Part shown: positions 1 through 11,400 of the stretch, piece by piece | How the letters are laid out: each line of letters begins with the position of its first letter | How positions within the stretch are numbered: position 1 is the stretch's first letter | NCBI GenBank assembly: GCA_900239685.1 | Contig: OENT01000081.1 | Coordinates: forward strand, 62,001 to 126,000 | Origin: Rotaria macrura | Taxonomy: Eukaryota > Rotifera > Eurotatoria > Philodinida > Philodinidae | DNA: 64,000 nucleotides | Direction: 5' to 3' | Program-made: the position numbers and the translations under genes | Notes under the pieces: generated by a model | Seen by the model: only the letters and a program-made list of their open reading frames with translations | The model's database searches: none | Told to the model about the DNA's origin: nothing

Positions 1-290
1 TTATTTTCATTGGTGGCCATCGCAGAAAAATGATAGTTTTCGTTAATGATTACTCTGTTTTAGTTAATGAATGAGATAATAACATATGCCACTTCTAGTG
101 TTAGTCTTTTCATGAATTAAATGAACGACCACTCCTACATTCTATCACTAACGAAAGATAACGATTTGATTGATTGTAAATGTTTTGACAAATATAGAAG
201 ATATGTTTATGGAATCACTAGAAAATTTTATTCGTTCATAATCAATGATTTTGAATGAGACATCTTAGATGTATGCTTTACTTTGTTTAG

Positions 291-695
291 GAGGTAATAC
301 TAGATTATACAAAGATGATTTGGATCATGTAAATCGTGTTCACAATGATGATATACACAATATAAACAATAGATATATGCAGGTGTGTGCATTCTCCATT
401 GATACTAACCGTATGTTAGGGATTGACAATAATCAAATAAACGCACGTTTTTTTTTCTATTTTTTCATTGTAGAATAATGAAAACTTACGAAATTCTGAA
501 CGATCATTCAATGATGAAAATCTCAATGATAATGATAATTACCGAGCCTATTTTAAAAATAATCAGAAGAGAAAAAAATTTACTAGAAAAGATTTTAATA
601 ACTACATGTTGGATAGACAACGAAATATTGATGAAAAGAAATATCTCGAAAATGATTATGTCGATAAACAAGATCAACTTGACAATGAAGATTAA
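291..695 (+). CDS. 3' exons of an unrecognised gene (partial)
   Basis: Two in-frame exons can be proposed, 291-382 and 474-695, joined by a 91-bp GT-AG intron (donor after a CAG codon at 382, acceptor TTGTAG before 474) and ending in TAA at 693-695. The predicted C-terminal peptide of about 104 residues is very hydrophilic, rich in Asn, Asp and Lys, with repeated charged segments such as FKNNQKRKKF and KKYLENDYVDKQDQLDNED. I recognise no domain. The upstream exons lie in the first 290 bases or off the left edge and could not be fixed. The block sits on the opposite strand immediately downstream of the last visible VPS26C exon, so the two genes either converge or are nested. It could also be chance open frame in AT-rich DNA. 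Confidence 0.35.
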
Positions 696-712
696 TTTTA
701 AAATATACATAC

Positions 713-2008
713 ATTTTGAAGTGTTCTTATTGATTCTGATGTAATTTCAAAAGCGGCCGGTTTAGTGATTGCCTTATCAGCAGCTAATTCATGTTCAGGA
801 CCATATTCGACATTGAATTCGATTTGTTTACTCATGTCTTTTGAGAGAAATGTTCGTTTAACATCAACACGAAGAAAATACTATGATATAGAATGATAGA
901 TAATAATAATTAAAGTAAATTTTGTTTTTCTCATATGCATATTACTTGAATATTAACAAAAACACCATGATATGTTTCATATAATGGTTTATTGGGTCGA
1001 CTTTTCAATTGTATCTGAAAAGGAATTTCTGTTTTCGTGTTTGGTATTTGACCTGGCTTAGCTAATTCTATTGTCTGATTAATCAATGTCACAGGCTACA
1101 CAAAAGGAAAAAAAATTGAATTTCAATAAGAAAAAGAAAACAAACTATTTACTTTTGTTGAATTGTAAAATGCTTCAAAAACACCAACACTTTTACCACT
1201 TAAATGTAATTGTACTGATCCGTCAACTGTTAGAGTAATACCGTTATGTTTGAATGATGTAGGTGAGGCAATAATGACCGTACCTTGAATAATATCCTTT
1301 CAAGAAAAATAGTCATGTTGAATTCAAATTGTAGTTTTTATTTTTGTTTTTATCAAAACTATCTTAGCTAACGATACTTGATTCAATGACTATTACCAGC
1401 AAGGAATTAATTCATGTTTATACTTGATTTTTTTATACATCATCCGTGACTTGTAATAGAAATCTTGTTTATTCATAAGTCGATGTATATAATCTGATTG
1501 TGAATTAATTTTTTCATTTTCACACTTACTTTTTGATCGAGACTCTTACTCACATTGATTCAGTTCGAACGTAAACGATATACTAATGTAATCTCGATCA
1601 GAGAACAATTATGAACTAACTAGTGTAGAATAATCTTCAAAGAATAGTTCAACATGTGAATATCAAGATACTATCGATACATAACCACAGCAAGAGTTTT
1701 TCAATACTCAAGAAAAGTATTGTATCTGATGTTTTGCATTTGAGTATGGTTCACCACCAACGATATTTACTAGTTGAATATTTCTGTTAAAGTTTTTCGT
1801 ATTAAATTAGATTAGATAATTGTAAGTCTTAACAATCTGATCAAGTAAATAATTATTTTTTTATGTTTTGGATATCATAACGGAAAAAGCTATTGATCGT
1901 TGACAATTCATTGAAGCATCTCCTCAAATTGAATTATACAAGTAAACTTACATTCTCACTGTAGGTCTTTGTTTGCCGATTAAGACGAATATCGAAGGAA
2001 GTAGACAT
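713..2008 (-). CDS. VPS26C: VPS26C (DSCR3) retromer-like subunit, N-terminal half
   Basis: Four exons on the minus strand: 1952-2008 (start ATG at 2008), 1153-1296, 946-1095 and 713-880, all joining in phase 0 and giving 173 codons. The protein begins MSTSFDIRLNRQTKTY and contains SGKSVGVFEAFYNS and KPLYETYHGVFVNIQ, hallmarks of the arrestin-fold VPS26C/DSCR3 family. VPS26C is a subunit of Retriever (with VPS35L and VPS29), which recycles integrins and other cargo from endosomes. The family is usually about 300 residues, so only the first arrestin lobe is here. The last exon ends at TLQN followed by a GTATGT donor; reading through it gives a stop four codons later (NVCIF*). No matching second-lobe exon is visible from 712 to 1. 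The rest is either beyond the left edge or lost. Identity is secure; completeness is not. Confidence 0.85.
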
Positions 2009-2423
2009 AATTTTTTAAGAAAATCCTAGAGCTGTTTGCTTACACGTGTGCTTATGTATGTGAGTAAAGTAAAGTGAAGAGTTGTACATAGGACTGGTTA
2101 GAATGTAAGAACCATTGAACGTAAAACTTCAACGACCTCTATATGAAATGTTTCAATAAAATTTTTCAATTCGAATAATATAAAATAATATCCTTTATAA
2201 TGACAGATTCGATAAATTTCAAATTAAATGTCCAAATGAAATGATCCTTTTATTCGTTTCTAAGTAACGGTAAGTGTAAAACTTTGCATAATGGTACAGT
2301 CATTGATCACGACTACATACACGAAAAAATAGAATTTCGAAAAAAATAAAAACTCATTTATTTTTCTTTTTTTGTTTAACGACATTATGCAAGAGTATAT
2401 TTCTTATAGATTTTGTTAGAATC
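2009..2423. promoter_or_regulatory. Divergent intergenic region VPS26C / DNAH7
   Basis: A 415-bp AT-rich spacer between the VPS26C start codon (minus) and the dynein heavy-chain start codon (plus). It should contain both promoters. A pyrimidine-rich acceptor-like site (TTTCTTATAG, ending about 2410) lies 14 bp before the dynein ATG, and another (CAGCTCTAG on the minus strand) lies shortly before the VPS26C ATG. Either could serve a 5'-UTR intron or spliced-leader trans-splicing. No clear TATA box stands out from the AT-rich background. Confidence 0.4.
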
Positions 2424-5400
2424 ATGAACGGCAAAGGTGGTGCTCCACCAGCACTTTCGACTAATAAAAAGTCTAATAAAGTAGTCCTACCTCAAATTCA
2501 ACGACATCCTGCCTACTTTGAAGATCCATACAAGAATTCCATATTATTTTCATTCAAACTTAAAGATAGACAAGATGAAATGCTCAAACGGATCGTGTAA
2601 GTATATATATATATATTAGACTTTTTCTAACATGAGAATAAGAGAATTTCTTCTTATTTTATAATGCTTTCAATTTTGATGAATAATTAATTGATCATGT
2701 CAAATTTCATTTTTTTTAGCCTCGAACATGCAAAACAAGAAGAACAGGCAGCACTTGAACCTCGCGGTGGAAAATCTCAATCGAGAGAAAAATCTCCGGA
2801 ATATCCAAAAACGGTTTGTTATATGTCATATTGTATGTTGCCTTTACTAATGGATAATTGATTCTCTTGTTTAGTGCCTCAGCGAAGATCGTGCAATTCG
2901 AGTATACTATACTATATTTTTAAAAACTTAAAGAAAAAAAAACTGATATTATTTTTTTCTCGCAATAGAATAATTACTATTATTTGAAAGGACGCGTCTC
3001 TAATTTACCAATAACACCAGCCTCAGATGAATCATTCAAACATATTATCGATCGTTTCATTGATAAAAAATTAAAAGAAGGTCCACAAATGAAGAGTGTC
3101 ATTCAGCGTATTGTTAATGAAACGAAAGTTTTGTATGAGAATAGTATGAAGAAAAGTCAATGTAAGACTTGTCCGTTCAATGATATCGGATAGAGAAGTC
3201 GCGATGATTTTTGTTTACAGTGCAACATGTTCTTGTCGCCCCAAATGTTAAAGGTCTCGAAAATGAAACTGCCGGTCCACCACTATCCGACCCTGTTGGT
3301 TTCGGTAATTTACGATAAAACGAAACATGATTCTTTAGAAAGAATTCTATCGTTTGTTTATTGCTCATAGATTTTTCAAGTTCATGGGAGAATAGCTTTC
3401 GAGCAAGTCGTGACTCAATCAAAGAAAATTTATATATTGTACATCCTACTCATCGACAAGTACTTGAACTATGTAATAGAACACTGTCGCCAAGAGTTAT
3501 GGTCGATTTCAAAAAAATCAGGTTTGCACATGTCCAAGTGAATAATTTGTTCTGGCAAATAAATCCACGTTCAATAAATATTTCTTCTATGAGAAGTATT
3601 CAATTCAAATATTACTTCATCTTAAGATCATAATTAGCGTAATCAACTAACCATTCTTTCAATTGAGCTATTGAATGAATTCGTGTACGGATGAACCGAA
3701 ACAGTTTTTGTTCAGATCTGTTCGCAAAAAACTTTTTTTCATCCCTTTTCTACCTGTAAAAATGAGCGTAGAAGAATTTTTTTCTTTTTTATTGAAATAA
3801 CTCAGCTAACATGGGACAAAAAATACTTTTTTTTTTAAAAACTGACGCATTTCACAAGTAAAACTGTATTTCAGAGATGTTTTCACATGTAAGTTAATAG
3901 ACAGTATTTATAAAGTTTGTATTTTCTATGTTTACACACGACTGGTTGTGTAATGAAATATGTTGTTTATTGTTATAGAACGTTGGGTGCACTAGACTTT
4001 CCTCATTTACGTTCATTTGTTGTACGTGATATCGAACGTAATGAAGATTATTTAAGTTCCAGTTGGTTTCCACTTATTTGTCAAATATTTCAAACGGCGC
4101 AACTACAAACCATAGCATCGACACCTGAGAAAATGGCTTCGTTCCATAATTCTGTTAATACACTTGTGTCAAATCAGGTTTGTTTCAATTTCCTATTCAC
4201 TCATATGAAAGTCTTCTATTCATATGTTCTTTATGCTAGTTACGAGAACTTCTTGAACGAAGTATTAATATGTGGTGCTCATTATTTAATCCAAAAGAAC
4301 AAGATAATCTTCCGATAATTAAAATTGATATTATTCTTAATGAAGACGAATCGGCAATGAGTAAAATTGACTTTCAACCAAGTATAAATGAATTTATAAA
4401 TGTACTTCGTTATGTTGTTGATAAAATTGCACATTCAATAAACGGACCGAATCGTATACGTGTAGCAACAATACAATCATTTTTAAACGGTGATGATAAT
4501 GTTGCACTTGACATTCATCTATCACAAACAGTTATCGATCGAGCTAATAAACAATTAGCTGAAATAGCTGAATATTATTTTCAAGAACCTAAAAATCTAC
4601 TAAACGCATTAGAAGAGAAATATAATTACTTAATCGATGGAAAAGCTCAAGCTGATGTTGAAAAGTTCAATTCAGAAAATCATACATTTGATGAATATAC
4701 AGAAGTATACTTTAAGATGAAAGTACTTGTTCTAACTTCAATTATTCTATTACGTGTTGCAGGAATTCAACCGTTATAATGAAATTGTTAAACAAATAAT
4801 GCTTGAACCAACTACAATTGAATTTCCATTGATTCAAACGAATAGCGAACAAATTAAACAAGGTCTTGTTGAAGCCGCTCGTAAACATCGTAATACATTA
4901 CTTGAAAAACTCGTCAATGATTATCGTCAAAACTGTCACAAGTATGTTTGATTCGATCGATTCGATTATTTACATTTTTTGTATCTATTTTAAGCATTTG
5001 TGGCGAATTTGAAGCAATTAAACAACGAGCTCTTACGAAACCAGCAACTACACTTGAACTCAATGATATTATTAAATTTATTGATAATGCTAAAGGAGAA
5101 AAATCATTGCAATTAACACAGAGAATAAAAGTTCGTTGATGAATTTTTGCTATTTTCAAATAATACACATCGTTCTATTTTCGAATTCAGGAAGTTCAAC
5201 GACAAATGGAATATCTACTTGAAGAATATTTCTTCTCAGAAGAAGATCTTCGTCTAAATGCTGATACACTTTTGTGGCCGATAAATATTGGACCAATATT
5301 TGATTCAAACGATGAAGTAATTAATAAAAAACGAATGAGAGATTTTATCTTCTTAGAAGAGAAATATAAATGATTTATAGTTCTTGCAAAGTGTTCTAAT

Positions 5401-8400
5401 CCTGTTCGTATGAATTTCAATCCATAGCAGAGTTGAGTCGATGACTAAAAAAAAAAGAAATACAGTCTATGTAAATTTAAAATTTAACGTGCCATTACGA
5501 TACTGAGAAAGAAAACAACGAGCCTGAGTACAAGTCGTCAGGTTAACAAGTTTTCGAAATCGGCTCCGTCTGAGTTTGCTATCAACCCGTCGGACTATAT
5601 ATTTCACATACTCTTGTTTCCCATAATACGTATAAAATTTCAGTAGATGATTGTAAGAAAAAGAAAAAACTATTTTCTTCACATACAAGACTAGAGTTTT
5701 TTTCCTTTGAATTCAATTCTTAGCTCTAACTTTATGTGCGAATCGATCGATCGAATTAATGTACTGTACAATTTGGATTCATTTGTAACGATCTTGTAAA
5801 TTAGAATTTCTATTGAAAAGTTACAAGTCTTGAATAGAAAGTTCATGATTACGTATTGAAGAGGAATGATTTCCTTGATCAAGAGTATTGATCAAAAATT
5901 TAAAAAATTTCCTAAATTCCATTAGATTACTCAACAAATCCGAGGCAAAAACGAACAAATTCTTACGGAACGACGTGAACGTCTAATGGCTGATTTACAT
6001 AAAATGCAACGTCGAGTAGATGAATTTGCTGATTATGGTGAATTGAATATGATGGCTGAATACGCACAAGATGTAAAACAAATTCAAAAGAAAATTGTCG
6101 AAGTTGAAAATGAAATTGAATGGATAAATCAAGTAGGAAAAACAAAAAACATTTTTCCGTTTTATTTAAATTGTTCTCTGTTTTTCATTTTCAACTTTGT
6201 TCTTCTTATCTAGGAAGAAACTCAATTTCGAATGGCGAAAACAGATTATCCACAATTGGATACAATCAAAACAGCTGTTGATCCATACTTTCGTCTATTT
6301 ACAACAGTTCGCAAATGGCAAGTCGCTGAAAAGAAATGGATGGATGGTTCATTTGTTGACCTTAATTCAGAAAAAGTCGAAGCTGAAGTTGAAGATTACT
6401 TACGTGAAATATTTAAAATTAAAAAACAATTCACAAATTTAGTAAAAAAGAAAAAACTCGAATTAGCCAATAGAGTAATGGAAAAACGTAAAGCACGAGG
6501 TATGTTCTGATAGATGATGGTTTCGTTTTTTTTTGTGTCATGAAAGAAAAAACAAGAAAAAGATGCATTCCAACAAACGAAATAGGACGACATAGAAAAA
6601 TCTACTCCATATGAGTTTAGGAAAAAAACGTATGGAAGAAGAAGGATCTGGTGACGCATCTGGACATGAGCCAGATGATAAAGATGACGATGAACGAGAA
6701 TTGGAAAAACTTGAAAAACAAGATCCCGAAATGTTACGTGTTTGTACACTTATACTTGATCAACTTGACACATTTAAGGTTGGCCTGTGTGAAAAATTAT
6801 CTAAACTCAGAGTTTTCACCCTTAACACGTTTTGTTTGCGTGTGTTTTTCATAACATTTCAAAATTTTTGTTGCTCTTATTAACTTTGCACTAGCTTGAT
6901 TTTTTACGTGTGTGTGTGTATATATCCATTAGGTGCACCCAAAGTCGTTGAACCACCATCCGCAGAGATCCAGCAGCAATTGGACAGCTACGGAGATCTT
7001 CTTTTCTTATTACTTGACGAAGTGGAAAATATAGTTCGTAATTTTAAGGTGTGTGCTTTTGTTTTATACTAATCTATTTTGTTTTTGTTTGTCTTACATC
7101 ATATTAATATGATAAAACGAAAATGAACAAACGAAGAGAATCTATTTAATTTTTAAAGGAACATCTACCTGTCATAAGTATATTATGTAATCCGGGTATA
7201 CGTGATCGTCATTGGGATAAAATGTCAACAATATTTCAACGTAATCTTAAACCAGATACAGGTACAACACTTCGAAAAGTTTTACAACTTGGCCTGGAAC
7301 CATTTATGGAACAGTTCGAAGCAGTCAGCGCTGCAGCATCGAAAGTAAATCATAATTGTTTCGATACAAAAAATTCGTTCACAAATGAATTCGTACTTAT
7401 TTTCTATTAGGAATTTTCATTAGAAAAAGCATTAAGAAAAATGCAAGAAGATTGGGAACCTGTTATGTTTAATACAAGTAAATATAAAGAAACAGGCTTA
7501 ACAATATTATCGTCTGTTGATGATATTCAAACGATTCTCGATGATCATATTGTTAAAACACAAACAATGAAAGGAAGTCCATTTATTAAACCATTTGAAG
7601 AAGAAATCAAAGTGAGTTAATAAATTCAATCATTAAATATGTTAAGATTTATAATCAAAGTTTTCTTTTTTTCGTGGATAAACCAATTCTTAATTTCCAT
7701 TGAATAAGAGAAAAATATTGATCGTACAATTATATGAAATTGAGTAGTGTATACATATGTGATGAAGAGTCTCATTCTATTTTCCTTGATAGATTTTTGT
7801 AGTATGAAAACGTAGATTTGTGATCAACATATTTAATAATGACTCGAGATTTGTTTGTATTCGTACAAGATAACAGTTCTTTTGAGATGTGCATCGATGT
7901 GTGTTCTAAATTTATACTATGCTTTCGATTTGTTTCAGGCTTGGGAAACCAGACTTTTATTAATTCAAGCTATTATTGATGTTTGGCTCAAAGTTCAAGC
8001 GAATTGGTTGTATGTTATTTTATTTTATGTTCGGCATTGATCATACTATTTATGTAAACATCTATATTCTCATTTGTAGATATTTGGATCCAATTTTCTC
8101 ATCTGAAGATATCAAGTATAAAATAAATTTTTTAAAGACAAAACGAAAAGTACTCATGTACACATCTTTGCTTCTAGTCAACAAATGCCAGAAGAAGGTC
8201 GTCTCTTTTCAGCAGTCGATCGAAACTATAAAGATATAATGCGTCATCTCGATAAAGATCAACATGTATGTACTCTCTCCAATCAATTGTTTACCGAAAA
8301 GCAGATCCAATCGTAGAATAAATAGGTTTCTCTATCCATAATGTTGATTGAAGTGTTCAGGAGAATACTCGTCTAATGCTAAGTTCTTATGCTTCTTCCT

Positions 8401-11400
8401 ACAGATCTTATACAAAAGTCTGCTTTCAATGATTCGATGACTCTTGATAGTACTTTGATTTGGCATGAATATGTATCAAAGGGTTGGACCACCAAAGGTG
8501 TGCAACACTTCCCCTGTCGACTCTTCTAGTGCCCACTTAACTAAAATGGTGAGATATTAAAAAAAGCCATCTCAGAAGTTGTATTTCTATCGTCCCCTTC
8601 TCATCCCGCAAGCACTCGCTAGTAGAAATCGTAATGAAGATATTGAATTAAAAACCGTATATGAATATACTCTTGTTGCAGTTATTTCGTTGAAGATGAA
8701 TCATATGCCAATCATTCAGTCCAACTAGATCATTTTCTTTTTTCTTCTTTGAAAGGTTATGGCAGCCACTAGTCTATCTGGTCTATTGGATAAATTAAAT
8801 GACAGTCATAATTTACTTGAAAAAATCAACAAAGGCTTAAATGCGTATCTCGAAAAGAAACGTTTATTTTTTCCACGTTTCTTTTTCTTGTCAAATGATG
8901 AAATGCTTGAAATACTTTCTGAAACAAAAGATCCAACACGTGTACAACCACATTTGAAGAAACTATTTGAAGGAATAGCTAAACTTGATTTCGATGCTAA
9001 AGTTGATATACATGCCATGATGTCAAGTGAAGGAGAAAAAATTAAATTCATACGTTCAATAAGTACATCAGAAACGAAAGGTGCCGTAGAGAAATGGCTC
9101 ATACAAGTTGAAGATGTTATGTTGAAATCAGTTCGAGATGTTATTGAAAAAGCGTATGTTGCTTATCCAAACGAATATCGAAGCGAATGGGTCACCAATT
9201 GGCCTGGACAAGTTGTTCTTTGTGTTTCTCAAATATTTTGGACAAGTGAAGTAAAAGACGCATTAGTAACTGGTGTCAAAGGACTTGGGTATGTCGATTA
9301 AAACGACAAATTTCATATAAATATCTTCTTTCTTTCCATGTACTATTCTAGAGAATATTTTACAAAACTTGAAGCACAACTAGGTGATATTGTTGAACTT
9401 GTACGTGGAAAATTAAATAAACAAACGCGTATAACACTTGAAGCATTAGTCGTTATCGATGTACATGCTAAAGATACAGTTAAAGAATTAGTTAATAAAC
9501 TAGTTCAATCAGAAAATGACTTTAATTGGTTGGCACAATTGCGATACTATTGGGAAGAAGATGATTGTCGAGTTCGAATAACGAATGCTGCCGTCAAATA
9601 TTGCTATGAATATTTAGGAAATACACCACGGTATACATAACGCGTTCCTTATGACGACTTTTTTTTGAAAATTGTTTTTTATTTCAGTCTTGTCATTACA
9701 CCTTTAACAGATCGTTGTTATCGTACATTGGTTGGAGCTTTTCATTTGAATTTAAATGGTGCTCCAGAAGGACCAGCTGGAACAGGAAAAGTATGTTCAA
9801 ATATACATAATAAAAAGAAAATGATTTGCAAATTCAAATATTTTTGAGTTCACGTTGTTGTCATTGGTGAAAGAAGATGTTTTTAATATTTCATATAGTA
9901 AAAAAAGAACTTTTCTATCTTGATTTGTACCAAATGTAAATGAAAATAGCCGAAAGTTTCTTTTTCTTTTCGATCAATGATTGAATGATTCTATTTTGGC
10001 GAATATCAAGTTTTCGTTTTACTCTCGATATTAATTACGACTAATGAAAGAAGCAGTTATTGTCTTTTGAAACTCTCTCTTACAAAGAATATATTCATTG
10101 TCGTTAAATATTTATATAGACGGAAACAACAAAAGATCTTGCTAAAGCTCTTGCTGTTCAATGTGTCGTTTTCAATTGTTCGGATACAATGGATTATAAA
10201 GGCATGGGTAAATTTTTCAAAGGTTTAGCTTCATCTGGTGCTTGGGCATGTTTTGATGAGTAAGTTTTTAATCGAAACCAATTTTCATGTTGTGAAATAT
10301 TTGCTTGTGTTTCGAACAGATTCAATCGTATTGATCTTGAAGTATTATCTGTATGTATATGTGCAATTGAAAGTGAAGTCTTGATTGAAGTGATCATTTT
10401 TTTTTTAACATTAAGGTTATTGCTCAGCAAATTTTACAAATTATTCAAGCTATTCAAGGTAAAGTTGAAAAATTTGACTTCGAAGGAACTGAAATTCGAC
10501 TCAATGCAAATTGTTATGTGTGTATTACAATGGTAAGTATTCCTTTTGTCTTATCATGCCATTTCGAAATGGAAAGTGCGAGTTGAAATTAATTTGATTT
10601 TAGAATCCTGGTTATGCTGGTCGATCAGAATTACCTGATAATTTAAAAGTACTATTTCGTCCTGTAGCTATGATGGTTCCAGATTATGGTCTTATTTCTG
10701 AAATTTCACTATATTCGTATGGCTTTATGAAAGCTCGACCACTTTCAGTTAAAATTGTTACTGTTTATAAATTATGTTCAGGTACGAAAGTACTAAGAAG
10801 ACGTGATTAGCTTTATTTTATATTTCATTGCTTTCTCTTCAAGAACAACTTTCATCCCAATATCACTACGATTATGGTATGCGTGCTGTCAAATCAGTTC
10901 TTTGGGCAGCTGGTGCTTTGAAACAAAAATATCCAACTGAAGATGAAGATATTTTAGTTCGTAGAACAATTAAAGAATAAACTTTCGTTTTCAATTTACA
11001 ATCAATATTTTTAGATTCTTCGAAGTATAATCGATGTCAATTTACCGAAATTCTTAGCACATGATATACCACTGTTTAATGGTATTATTAGTGATTTATT
11101 TCCTGGTATAACATTACCGAAACCAGATTATGATGAAATAAATGCAAATATGATTGAAGTATGTCATCGTAAAAATTTACAAGCAACAGAAGCTTTCATG
11201 ACTAAAGTAACTCAAACATATGAAATGATGTTAGTTCGACATGGTTTTATGCTTGTCGGAGAACCTTTCGCTGGTAAAAGTATGGTCCTTCAAGTCCTAG
11301 CTGAAACATTAACATTAATGAATACAAAAGGTTCACCTGATGAGCTTAAAGTTCAATTCAAAGTTATCAATCCGAAAGCTGTTACTATTGGTCAATTATA

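Noticed and set aside
504..710. Hydrophobic minus-strand frame resembling a membrane protein
   Set aside because: It is the reverse shadow of the plus-strand Asn/Asp/Lys-rich exon; complements of AAT/GAT/AAA-rich codons read as Ile/Leu/Phe.
478..744. 88-residue plus-strand frame starting MKTYEILNDH
   Set aside because: A neighbouring frame of the same exon gives a splice-consistent hydrophilic protein ending in TAA at 695. This one runs into the VPS26C exon on the other strand, and its composition is typical of AT-rich shadow frames.
8806..9102. 98-residue minus-strand frame
   Set aside because: It is antisense to the strongly conserved dynein linker exon.
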